From Neglectibacter timonensis (lineage in GTDB: Bacteria; Bacillota; Clostridia; Oscillospirales; Acutalibacteraceae): 64,000 nucleotides of DNA. How positions within the stretch are numbered: the stretch's first letter is position 1; each line of letters begins with the position of its first letter. Position numbers and translations under genes: made by a program. The notes under the pieces are model-generated. The model made no database searches. It was not told where the DNA came from and saw only the letters and a list, made by a program, of their open reading frames with translations. Where the stretch lies: assembly GCF_900048895.1 (NCBI RefSeq), contig NZ_LT160635.1, forward strand, positions 105,238-169,237, written 5' to 3'. This document shows, piece after piece, positions 34,776 to 41,929 of this stretch.

Positions 34776-35851
34776 ACGATAACAGTCCAGAAATTATGGA
34801 GTCGCGCAGGCGTGCATTTTGCCCTTTCATTTCTGATACTTGTGATGGCGGCGGCAACCGTTATATGGCCGATATAGATTTGAGAGAACATCCGGAGTTG
34901 GGAGAATGTTTTCCCGGCATGACCCGTGTTCCCTCTGGCGTATGTTCAATTCAGATTTCGGATGGGACTTCACCTTGGATTATTTGCCCGCGCCGTTTGC
35001 TTTATATGGGGCACAAGGCTGATGAAGCGATTATTAAGGGCGAAACACAGACGAAACTCTTAGAAAAATGCGATTATCCAAAGGGTACTCTTGTCGGGAT
35101 TTGGGCGGAGGCAAAAGTGAAGTATACGAATGAAGAGGATGATACGGACACATCAGCCTTCGATTACACGTTTGATTATGTGATGATGCCGTTAGGACGA
35201 GCGAGTAAGGCGGAAGCTCTTGAAGCTACGGGGCTTAAATGGAGTGTCCTGCAAAAGAACCTACGCCATAGCGGACATACGTTTGCACTCCGCAACGGAG
35301 AAACTTATATTGAAGATTTCCCAATAGGGAGCCCTGTCATCATCGAAGTAATGACGTCAAGCACATCTGGTGGCAACAAGGATAAACGAAGCTGTATCCC
35401 GCAGGCATTTGAAGATTGTATGCTTGGAAAACATCATCTTGCACCCGGCATAAATTACAGACAGGTATGGGCAAGGATGGCAAGTCAGCTTATAGTAAAA
35501 TCACAGGCGGCTATGGCCTGGAATGGCAAAACCATCTGGGTATTACAGGATTTACTTGCCGATTACATTTCGGCAAGTACCGCTTTGGATTTGAAGAAAT
35601 TCATATCTGGGCATACTGACGAAGTCAATATTTTAGCGTTCTCTTATGGAAATAATTACAAGCAGCCGGAAAACTCAAAAACAGTTTCATTGAGTGACTC
35701 GACTTTATATGCGGGGCCAATCCGAGCAAACAACGGTGAAGATGTTCATCCATGTTTTCAGGATATTGTTCTCGCATCCATATGTCCCCCTAAAAATGTT
35801 TTGATAACAGCTCTGACAAAGAAAAGACTTGCAAACCGATTAACTGTGTAA
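34739..35851 (+). CDS. NotI-family type II restriction endonuclease
   Basis: The 370-residue protein is close to R.NotI in length and layout. The N-terminal part begins IYELLGYPI and has a Cys set (CPF at residue 28, C35, then CSIQI at about 69-73 and IICPRRL) that fits the iron-binding Cys4 site of NotI. The nuclease core has acidic residues in GIWAEAKVKY, FDYTFDYVM and VIIEVMTSS, a PD-(D/E)XK variant. It is translated from GGAGG inside the methyltransferase gene. NotI cuts GCGGCCGC; whether this protein shares that site is not known. Confidence 0.8.
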   Translation: MPKIYELLGYPINDNSPEIMESRRRAFCPFISDTCDGGGNRYMADIDLREHPELGECFPGMTRVPSGVCSIQISDGTSPWIICPRRLLYMGHKADEAIIKGETQTKLLEKCDYPKGTLVGIWAEAKVKYTNEEDDTDTSAFDYTFDYVMMPLGRASKAEALEATGLKWSVLQKNLRHSGHTFALRNGETYIEDFPIGSPVIIEVMTSSTSGGNKDKRSCIPQAFEDCMLGKHHLAPGINYRQVWARMASQLIVKSQAAMAWNGKTIWVLQDLLADYISASTALDLKKFISGHTDEVNILAFSYGNNYKQPENSKTVSLSDSTLYAGPIRANNGEDVHPCFQDIVLASICPPKNVLITALTKKRLANRLTV

Positions 35852-35940
35852 GCAGTAACCGATACATGGATGAGCCAATACAGCAGCGGTATACATCCTT
35901 CGTTTTGCCGTAAATTATACTTCATATAAAACTTGGTTTT

Positions 35941-35983
35941 TAATTGGCTAAGCCGTAAGAAATATATACGGCTTAGCCAATTA
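35941..35983. repeat. Perfect 17-bp inverted repeat after the restriction gene
   Basis: TAATTGGCTAAGCCGTA and TACGGCTTAGCCAATTA flank nine bases. No long T-run follows on either strand, so it may be a weak terminator or a protein site. Confidence 0.6.
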
Positions 35984-36004
35984 AATGCATTTATTAGAAC
36001 AAGG

Positions 36005-36033
36005 AAAAGGGGTGGATTGATTCCACCCCTTTT
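36005..36033. terminator. Bidirectional terminator between the nuclease and XRE genes
   Basis: AAAAGGGGTGGA and TCCACCCCTTTT flank a five-base loop, giving T-runs on both strands. It lies nine bases from the stop of the minus-strand XRE gene. Confidence 0.8.
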
Positions 36034-36042
36034 CTGGCTGTT

Positions 36043-36255
36043 TTATATCTGCTTTCCGGTATCCCTGAAGGTGAAAATACCGTCATAATCGCAATCAAGT
36101 GCGTTCGCTATGGCGCGTAATTCTTTTTCACATAAATTATCTCGGTCAAGTTTGTTATATAGATTGTTTCCCTTGTATCCTAACTTTTCGCTTAACTGCT
36201 TTATCGTCATACCTCTTTCAAGAAGTATTATCTTAATTTTAAGTGCCATACCCAT
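36043..36255 (-). CDS. XRE-family regulator
   Basis: The 70-residue protein is one Cro/C1-type helix-turn-helix (MTIKQLSEKLGYKGNNLYNK) with the ELRAIANALDCDYDGIFTF end typical of small regulators. It converges with the nuclease gene and shares the AT-rich composition of the island, so it probably belongs to it. Confidence 0.8.
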   Translation of the reverse strand: MGMALKIKIILLERGMTIKQLSEKLGYKGNNLYNKLDRDNLCEKELRAIANALDCDYDGIFTFRDTGKQI

Positions 36256-36348
36256 ATTGCTTCACCGCCTTTATTTAAAATTATACACGTTTTTATGGGA
36301 GAATCAAATTGGAAAAATAAAATCACACTTAAGAATGGAAATATCCTC

Positions 36349-36377
36349 TTGACTTGTTCCCTTTAAACGTGTAGTAT
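36349..36377 (+). promoter_or_regulatory. Promoter of the DUF6809 pair
   Basis: TTGACT and TAGTAT are spaced by 17 bases, about 60 bases before the first start codon. Confidence 0.55.
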
Positions 36378-36435
36378 TAAAATAACAAGTGGAATAATCC
36401 ACGCTAAAACGGAAAAAGGGAGATGTAAATTTTTT

Positions 36436-36744
36436 ATGAACTATATGGATGAAATCTTTTTGAGGGCGGATCTCCAGCAGATCCGGGAGTTTCTCCTGCG
36501 CGGCGGCGAATGCGGCGTAGACCCGCGCCCATACAAGGAACGGATTGACTGCGTACAGGAGCGTATGGTTGCCCGGCTGAGCCGGGAATACCCGGACAGG
36601 GAGGAATACGAGGAAATGGTCAGGCTGCTTTTTGAGTATGTGGGCACGGTTGAGGATGTTTACATGGAAATCGGCCTGCAGGCGGGCATGATACTGGCCG
36701 CGCAGGTATGCCAAAACCTGAAGGCGGCCTTTGCGGGGGAGTGA
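36436..36744 (+). CDS. DUF6809-family small protein
   Basis: The 102-residue helical protein begins NYMDEIFLRADLQQIREFLL and ends VEDVYMEIGLQAGMILAAQV, the pattern of DUF6809 proteins of gut Clostridia. It has no signal or membrane segment. Its function is unknown. The next gene, two bases later, is a divergent copy of it. Confidence 0.7.
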   Translation: MNYMDEIFLRADLQQIREFLLRGGECGVDPRPYKERIDCVQERMVARLSREYPDREEYEEMVRLLFEYVGTVEDVYMEIGLQAGMILAAQVCQNLKAAFAGE

Positions 36745-36746
36745 GG

Positions 36747-37094
36747 ATGGAGGATTTTACACAAATGCTGAAACGTGCGCACATACAGCAGCTGCGCTCT
36801 TTCCTTATGGACGGGACAGGCCTTGACAATTGGTATGAGGACGAGGACAGCCGCCCCTATGGACAGCGCCTGGAGGAAGAGGAAAGGCCCATTTGGAAGC
36901 TGCTGGAAAAGACTTTCCCGGACGGAAAAGCCCTTGACGAAGCGGTGGACAAATTGACCGGGGCCCTGGCGGCAAACCAGTCTGTCTTTCTGGAAATCGG
37001 TCTCAGGGCGGGGGCGGTCCTCCTGTTTGATTTGCTCCGGGAGAATCCGGAGGGAAACGGATATTTGAGGGGGGATTCCCTCCGGAATCGGTAA
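36747..37094 (+). CDS. Second DUF6809-like small protein
   Basis: The 115-residue protein has the same order as its neighbour: FTQMLKRAHIQQLRSFLM at the start, a charged middle (YEDEDSRPYGQRLEEEERPI) and QSVFLEIGLRAGAVLLFDLL at the end. The two genes look like a tandem duplication that has diverged. Function unknown. Confidence 0.6.
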   Translation: MEDFTQMLKRAHIQQLRSFLMDGTGLDNWYEDEDSRPYGQRLEEEERPIWKLLEKTFPDGKALDEAVDKLTGALAANQSVFLEIGLRAGAVLLFDLLRENPEGNGYLRGDSLRNR

Positions 37095-37118
37095 AAACCG
37101 GGAAGGCTGTTTCCACAG

Positions 37119-37147
37119 TTGCCGGCAAAGGCCGTGTATGCTATGAT
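37119..37147 (+). promoter_or_regulatory. Promoter of the DUF2200 gene
   Basis: TTGCCG and TATGAT are spaced by 17 bases, 60 bases before the ATG. Confidence 0.5.
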
Positions 37148-37207
37148 GGAATCAAAAAGTCCCGGAAGGGACCGCCGGGCGGACAGCCTGGGAAAGGAGA
37201 AGCCGCT

Positions 37208-37558
37208 ATGCCCCGCGCTGATGTGACAAAAATGCCCTTTGGAAAGCTCTATCCCCTTTTGGTAAGCAAGGCGGAAAAAAAGGGCCGCACCCGGGAGGAA
37301 GTGGATCAGGTAACCGCCTGGCTCACCGGATACACCCCGGAGGCCATTGCCCGGATGGAGCAGTCCGGCACGGAATACGGGGAATTCTTTCGCAGCGCCC
37401 CGGCCATGAACCCGAGACGCACGCTGATTCACGGCAGGGTGTGCGGCGTCCGGGTGGAGGAAATCCAGGACCCGCTGATGCGGGACATCCGGTATCTGGA
37501 CAAGCTGGTAGACGAGCTGGCCAAGGGAAAAGCCATGGAGCAGATTCTGCGGAAATAA
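37208..37558 (+). CDS. DUF2200-family protein
   Basis: The 116-residue protein fits DUF2200 over its full length: KMPFGKLYPLLVSKAEKKGR at the start, TAWLTGYTPEAI in the middle, and HGRVCGVRVEEIQDPLMRDI then RYLDKLVDELAKGKAMEQIL at the end. The family is conserved in Firmicutes and Bacteroidetes without known function. GGAGAAG precedes the ATG. Confidence 0.85.
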   Translation: MPRADVTKMPFGKLYPLLVSKAEKKGRTREEVDQVTAWLTGYTPEAIARMEQSGTEYGEFFRSAPAMNPRRTLIHGRVCGVRVEEIQDPLMRDIRYLDKLVDELAKGKAMEQILRK

Positions 37559-37601
37559 GGGCCTGCCGGGGCTGCGGAACCGGAAGGAGAACATGCGGAA
37601 A

Positions 37602-37645
37602 CAGCCGCCCGGAGCATCCGGCAATTCGGATGCTCCGGGCGGCTG
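37602..37645. terminator. Perfect 19-bp hairpin between converging genes
   Basis: CAGCCGCCCGGAGCATCCG and CGGATGCTCCGGGCGGCTG flank six bases between DUF2200 (plus) and DUF5714 (minus). The stem is very stable; the T-run is absent. Confidence 0.6.
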
Positions 37646-37663
37646 CTGTCTGTGCCGATGCGG

Positions 37664-38383
37664 TCAGAGCCTGCCCTGAGGGCCGGCGCCTTCCCGGTTC
37701 CCGTCCGCAGAAAAGGGACAGCGGCCGCCCAGGCATTGATTGTTTTGACTGCTGTAAGGGCAGACGGGGACGGTTCGCTCCATCTCCACTCCCAGATGCT
37801 CCCGGGTAAAGTCCACGGCGGCGAGAATGGCCAGCCAGGAGTCCCGCTTGCAGCACCGTGGGCCGCCCACCCTGCCGATGCTTTCCAGGGCGCGGGCGGT
37901 CATCCGGTTGCTCAGACCCCAGGGCTCCCGGGCCAGAGGGGTGGACCGGGTGGCAATGGCCAGAAATTGCCCGGCGCCGATTCCCGCCCCGCAGGCGCCC
38001 CAAAAGCCGCAGGCCCCGCCGGGGACGGCCCTGCCCCGGCTGTACATCTCCCGGAGGGCCTCCTTCAAATCCAGCGGACCCCCTGCGTTCCTGTAGGCGG
38101 TGAGCAGGGCTGCGCCCACCATCACATGGTGCTCCGGGCCATGCATGTGGCAGAAGGGCAAATCCATCATCCGCCGGATGACGGCCACGGGGTCGGCGGA
38201 TGTTTCGGAGAGGCACAGGCCGAAAATGCTGTCCATGCCCTGGGTGTGGCAGTCGCTGCATACATAGTGCCCGTTGACGCAGCGGGTCTTGCTGGGCTCT
38301 TTTTTGTGACAGACCGCGCACTCCATGGCCTCGTCCTGTGCCAGGTATTCCAGCGGCGCTTGACAGATCAGGCATTCTTCCAT
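37664..38383 (-). CDS. DUF5714 Cys-rich protein
   Basis: The 239-residue protein has paired CxxC sites at its N-terminus (CLICQAPLEY, CAVCHKKEPSKTRC, CSDCH), then MDLPFCHMHGPEHHVMVGAA, GGACGFWGACGAGIGAGQFL and GGPRCCKRDSW. This is the DUF5714 pattern. The many Cys suggest metal or iron-sulfur binding, possibly with a radical-SAM-linked or corrinoid role, but this is not established. It starts two bases after the hydrolase gene ends, in an operon of four. Confidence 0.8.
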   Translation of the reverse strand: MEECLICQAPLEYLAQDEAMECAVCHKKEPSKTRCVNGHYVCSDCHTQGMDSIFGLCLSETSADPVAVIRRMMDLPFCHMHGPEHHVMVGAALLTAYRNAGGPLDLKEALREMYSRGRAVPGGACGFWGACGAGIGAGQFLAIATRSTPLAREPWGLSNRMTARALESIGRVGGPRCCKRDSWLAILAAVDFTREHLGVEMERTVPVCPYSSQNNQCLGGRCPFSADGNREGAGPQGRL

Positions 38384-38385
38384 TT

Positions 38386-39069
38386 TCAGGCCTCCCTTTC
38401 TTCCCATGCCCGCAGCACGGCCAATTGACCGGGGGTGTGAAACCAGTGTTCCCCGTTCTCCATTACGGTGAGCCCGGCGTTGTGACGCCGGACATAGTCC
38501 TCCACGGTCCGGCGGGGCGTCATGTTGTCCCGGCCTCCATAGAGGATGCTGACAGGGCAGGTCCAGCTGAAAACGGGATGCTCCCGCACCCAGCACAGGT
38601 ACTTCCAGGACAGGGTCTGCCCAAAGGTAGTGTGGATTTCCCCCTGCTCCCGCAGCTGTCCTTCCGTCACCCCGGCCCAGCCCAGCATGGTCAGGATCAG
38701 CCCTTCCATGTCCAGGATGGGAGACGCCAGCAGGGCACGGGCCGGGGCGTCAAAGGCAAGCATGGCAAAATATGCCCCGATACTGTTGGCCCGGAGGGAG
38801 ACCGCTTCCCAGCGGCGCTCTGCCCAGCCCAGCGCCTCCTGGATATCTGGAACCGCCTCCCACGGGGTCAGCTCCCCGCTCCGGAGCTCCCCGTGGCCGG
38901 GCAGGTCGATGGACAGCACCTGGTACCCCCTGGGGCACGCCGCCCGGGCAAAATCCTCCGCCTCTTCCTTGCGGCCCATCTGTCCGTGGAGGAACAGATA
39001 GCCCTGGTCTGCAGGGTCTCCGTACAACACGGCGGGCACGCCGCCCATTGAAAACTGCTCTGCTTTCAT
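38386..39069 (-). CDS. Alpha/beta hydrolase
   Basis: The 227-residue protein has the alpha/beta hydrolase order: GYLFLHGQMGRKEEAEDFAR, LSIDLPGHGELRSGEL, the nucleophile in ANSIGAYFAML (N-S-I-G in place of GxSxG), Asp in LYGGRDNMTP, and the His in NGEHWFHTPGQ. It is cytoplasmic; the substrate is unknown. I use ATG 39069 and leave out a GC-rich extension. Confidence 0.8.
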   Translation of the reverse strand: MKAEQFSMGGVPAVLYGDPADQGYLFLHGQMGRKEEAEDFARAACPRGYQVLSIDLPGHGELRSGELTPWEAVPDIQEALGWAERRWEAVSLRANSIGAYFAMLAFDAPARALLASPILDMEGLILTMLGWAGVTEGQLREQGEIHTTFGQTLSWKYLCWVREHPVFSWTCPVSILYGGRDNMTPRRTVEDYVRRHNAGLTVMENGEHWFHTPGQLAVLRAWEEREA

Positions 39070-39130
39070 CCTGATACCTTTCTTTCCGTTTTCTGATTCC
39101 ACGCCGCGGAGGAAGCTGGCCCTTGCTTCA

Positions 39131-39589
39131 TCATGTGGTCTCGTGGGGGATGGCGAGCTTTTTAACCCGGAGCTTTCCGTCCGCAATTTCCGCCGTCATC
39201 ATGGTGATCTCCTGATGAAAGCGCCGGGGGCCGCAGGAGCCGGGGTTGAGCCAGAGGATGCCGTCCCTTTCCTCCTGCAGATACCTGTGGGAATGGCCGA
39301 ATACCACCGCGTCAATGCCGGAGAGGTCCGCCGGGAGTTCTTTCCTGTTGTGAACCAGATAGAAGGTCACGCCGCCAAGGGTGACGGTCAGGTGGTGGGG
39401 GATGGCCTCTGCCCAGTCCTTGTCGTTGTTGCCCCGGACGACGTAGAGGGGGGCGTATTGTCTCAGCTCGTCCACAATCCCCTGTTTGTTGATGTCCCCG
39501 CCGTGGAGAATGGCGTCGGCGGTTTTCAGCTGCTCCGCTACCTGGGGCCGCAGAAGGCCGTGGGTGTCGGAGAGGATGGCGAGCTTCAC
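39131..39589 (-). CDS. YfcE/MJ0936-type metallophosphoesterase
   Basis: The 152-residue protein has the calcineurin-like motifs LAILSDTHG (DxH), ILHGGDI (GD), VVRGNND (GNxD), VHNRKE and VFGHSH (GHxH), followed by LNPGSC. These bind two metals. Homologues are broad phosphodiesterases in the cytoplasm. It overlaps the end of the SDR gene by four bases. Confidence 0.9.
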   Translation of the reverse strand: MKLAILSDTHGLLRPQVAEQLKTADAILHGGDINKQGIVDELRQYAPLYVVRGNNDKDWAEAIPHHLTVTLGGVTFYLVHNRKELPADLSGIDAVVFGHSHRYLQEERDGILWLNPGSCGPRRFHQEITMMTAEIADGKLRVKKLAIPHETT

Positions 39590-40302
39590 AGGACGGCGCC
39601 CCCTTCCAGCGTCCAGCCGAAGTCGTTATGGTAGATCATCTGGCGGGTCATGCCGCCGTCGATGCAGATGTTCTCGCCGGTGAGGAAGCCCGCCTTTTGG
39701 GAGCAGAGGTAGAGGACCATATTGGCAATGTCCAGCGGATTGCCCACCCGGCCCGCAGGCTGCTGGACCGCGTCCGGGCCTTCCCAGACGGCGTCCCCGG
39801 TGTCGATCCACCCGGGGGAGATGGAGTTTACCCGCACCTTCCCCGACAGGCTCACCGCCAGGGCATGGGTCAGGGCGGAAATACCGCCCTTGGCCGCCGT
39901 GTAGCTTTCGGTCTGGGGCTGGCTCATCCGGTCCCGGGAGGAGGAGATGTTCACGATGGACGCCCCGGGGGCGAAGTGAGGGGCAAACAGCTTGGCCAGG
40001 TAAAAGGGCGCAGTGACCCCCACCCCCAGGGCGCGGCTGAATTCCTCGTAGCTGCACTGGTCCAGCCCTTTCATCAGGGGCGGGGCGTTGTTGATGAGGT
40101 AATCCACGTGGCCGCAGTCAGCTATGACCTGACGGGCAAAGTCCTCGAGAACGGCCTTGTCGCCCAGGTCTCCCACGTAATACTCGTTGGGCAGAATGTC
40201 GATGCCGCACACCCTGGCCCCTGCATTGCGGAATTCTTCCGCAATGGCTTTTCCAATCCCCTTTGCACTGCCGGTGACGACGGCGACCCGATTTTGAAAC
40301 AT
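39586..40302 (-). CDS. Short-chain dehydrogenase/reductase
   Basis: The 238-residue protein shows TGSAKGIGKAI (nucleotide-binding TGxxxGIG), NNAP, a Ser-Tyr-Lys active site (SSSRDRMSQPQTESYTAAKG) and the ISPGWIDTG motif, all as in FabG-type SDRs. It probably reduces or oxidises a keto group with NAD(P)H. The ATG follows TAGGAGG, whose first bases are the stop codon of an old peptide deformylase frame. Confidence 0.88.
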   Translation of the reverse strand: MFQNRVAVVTGSAKGIGKAIAEEFRNAGARVCGIDILPNEYYVGDLGDKAVLEDFARQVIADCGHVDYLINNAPPLMKGLDQCSYEEFSRALGVGVTAPFYLAKLFAPHFAPGASIVNISSSRDRMSQPQTESYTAAKGGISALTHALAVSLSGKVRVNSISPGWIDTGDAVWEGPDAVQQPAGRVGNPLDIANMVLYLCSQKAGFLTGENICIDGGMTRQMIYHNDFGWTLEGGAVL

Positions 40303-40313
40303 AACGGTTCCTC

Positions 40314-40376
40314 CTAAATGGTGATGCCTTCGCAGTGGTCCAGCTCGTGCTGGATGATCTGAGCCGTCCAGCCGCC
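40314..40376 (-). pseudogene. C-terminal fragment of a peptide deformylase
   Basis: The last 20 codons read GGWTAQIIQHELDHCEGITI and stop. This is the catalytic HExxH motif of the short peptide deformylases of Clostridia, which end at this point. The upstream sequence does not give the rest of the protein, and no start is plausible. It is a remnant, once the first gene of the SDR operon. Confidence 0.7.
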
Positions 40377-40767
40377 GCGTTCTCCCGGGCCGCTCTGCGG
40401 CATGCCCCGGACAGCGCCCGGGCATGGGACGGGCGCTGTGAAACGGCTGCCCGGCAAGAAAATCCGCGGGGAGGCGGCCCTCCTTTTCCGGTTCCTGTCA
40501 ATTTGCATTATACATGGTTGCGGGGCGGGGAGCAAGGGGACCAGGGCGTTTCTTCACAAGATACGGCGAAGCGGTATGGGAAAACACGGCCTTGGCCGGG
40601 GGATTGACAGGGGACACGGGCTGAGATGTGTGGAGGAAAGTACCGGGTGAGAGGTTCTTTTCCGCTGTTTTCCTTTGACAAGTGCAGTTATCCTGCAGGG
40701 AGCGTGACGCTCTGCACACATACAAAACCCGGATTTGTTTAAAAAAATGAAGTTCCAAATCAGACGA
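40377..40767. other. Intergenic, no intact gene seen
   Basis: Apart from possible further deformylase remnant near 40380-40460, no gene is visible. The region turns more AT-rich toward 40740. Confidence 0.4.
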
Positions 40768-41241
40768 TTATCCTGGAATCATAAAAACCCTTACGTTTTG
40801 ACGTTCAGCGTAATCGATGGTGTTGAGCGTGCCGCCCTGCATCCCATTGCAGACAGCGATTACCAGAGCGCTGTGGTCCACCATCCAACGGTTTCGCTCC
40901 TGAAACGCGGCATAGGAAAAGGACGGATAAAACACTTTTTTGTAATCCGCCGCTGCCAACACGTCATGGTAGCACTGCCGCCATGCCGGCGACCACCTTT
41001 TTTCAAAGTTCTCATAGGGTACGGCGCAGAGAAGCTTTACGTCCGGATTCTGTTTTTTCAGTTCAAGCACCAACTGTGCCGCCCATAGATCGACACCCCG
41101 CGCCATGCCGGAGATAAAGTGCGTGAATCCGCGTGAAACCGCAGCTTCAATTGCCCTTTCCAGAGCCTCTTTGACCTGCGTTTCGTTCCTTTTCAGTTTC
41201 TCCGGCCTATGCCCTGTAAAACAGCAGGTTTTATCTTTCAT
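40768..41241 (-). CDS. SLOG-family protein (DUF1273/YpsA-like)
   Basis: The 157-residue protein begins KDKTCCFTGHRPEKLKRNET and continues FTHFISGMARGVDLWAAQLV, then KLLCAVPYENFEKRW and VIAVCNGMQGGTLNTIDYAE. This is the Rossmann-like SLOG fold of DUF1273/YpsA, thought to bind nucleotides or NAD derivatives. ATG 41241 is preceded by GAGGAGG; a longer frame covers the operator region and is not real. It is divergent from an XRE regulator across shared palindromes. Confidence 0.85.
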   Translation of the reverse strand: MKDKTCCFTGHRPEKLKRNETQVKEALERAIEAAVSRGFTHFISGMARGVDLWAAQLVLELKKQNPDVKLLCAVPYENFEKRWSPAWRQCYHDVLAAADYKKVFYPSFSYAAFQERNRWMVDHSALVIAVCNGMQGGTLNTIDYAERQNVRVFMIPG

Positions 41242-41260
41242 GATTGATAACCTCCTCGTG

Positions 41261-41358
41261 TGGGATATATCCAGTACTATACCATAAAATAACGACACTG
41301 GATATATCCAGCACGACATATCCCAGATAATTTTAGAATATAAATTGGATATGTCGTG
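41261..41358. promoter_or_regulatory. Operator array between SLOG and XRE genes
   Basis: Sites are GGATATATCC (41263-41272), CTGGATATATCCAG (41299-41312, perfect palindrome) and the inverted pair CACGACATATCC (41312-41323) / GGATATGTCGTG (41347-41358). A minus-strand TATAGT (41275-41280) may be the SLOG -10. The XRE protein next door is the likely binder and would control both genes. Confidence 0.7.
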
Positions 41359-41374
41359 AGAGGAGGAGCGCCTT

Positions 41375-41617
41375 TTGACTGTCAAACAGGCAATCGCCAA
41401 TAGAATTGTGCAGCTTTGCAAGGAACGCACAATCGCTCCGAATGAGCTTGGGAATATGGCTGGAATCAACCCGTCTACCATATACAGTATTTTAGGGCCG
41501 AAAAGCAAAAGCCCGGAAGTGGCGACGATCAAAAAACTCTGCGACGCCCTGGACATGACGCTTGGCGAGTTTTTCACCACGCCGGAGTTCGATGAACTGG
41601 AACAGGAAATCAAATAA
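41375..41617 (+). CDS. XRE-family regulator
   Basis: The 80-residue protein is one Cro/C1-type helix-turn-helix (IAPNELGNMAGINPSTIYSI) with the KKLCDALDMTLGEFF end. It starts at TTG, with GAGGAGG ten bases upstream. The palindromes before it suggest that it represses itself and the divergent SLOG gene. Confidence 0.88.
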   Translation: MTVKQAIANRIVQLCKERTIAPNELGNMAGINPSTIYSILGPKSKSPEVATIKKLCDALDMTLGEFFTTPEFDELEQEIK

Positions 41618-41627
41618 TAACGATAAT

Positions 41628-41661
41628 AGAGAACAGCCTTCCCACGGGAAGGCTGTTCTCT
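41628..41661. terminator. Long hairpin after the XRE gene
   Basis: AGAGAACAGCCTTCCC pairs with GGGAAGGCTGTTCTCT, 10 bases after the stop. The T-run is weak. Confidence 0.65.
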
Positions 41662-41749
41662 ATGAAAGTTTGTCCTTTATTTACGAGATGCTCATGGGAA
41701 TGCTGATAAAACAGACGCCTGCCATAAACGCGGGCAGATAGGCAGGAAA

Positions 41750-41787
41750 ATAGAAAAAACCTGCGGTGCGCGATTTGCGCACCGCAG
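41750..41787 (-). terminator. Terminator of tRNA-Pro
   Basis: On the minus strand CTGCGGTGCGC and GCGCACCGCAG form a stem followed by GGTTTTTTC, directly after the tRNA. Confidence 0.85.
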
Positions 41788-41790
41788 GTG

Positions 41791-41867
41791 TGGTCGAGGT
41801 GACAGGATTCGAACCTGCGACATCCTGCTCCCAAAGCAGGCGCGCTACCGGGCTGCGCTACACCTCG
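41791..41867 (-). tRNA. tRNA-Pro (anticodon TGG)
   Basis: The minus strand reads CGAGGTG at the 5' end, pairing with CACCTCG at the 3' end, an anticodon stem-loop CTGCTTTGGGAGCAGG with TGG, a TPsiC arm CAGGTTCGAATCCTG, and an encoded CCA end. All arms pair, giving a 77-base tRNA. Confidence 0.97.
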
Positions 41868-41929
41868 CTGTGTGCCCCGGTGACGGGGCAATGATCATTA
41901 TAGCGCAGGAATGCGGCTGGTGTCAACCT

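Noticed and set aside
41242..41613. N-terminal extension of the SLOG frame
   Set aside because: It covers the operator array and the XRE gene on the other strand.
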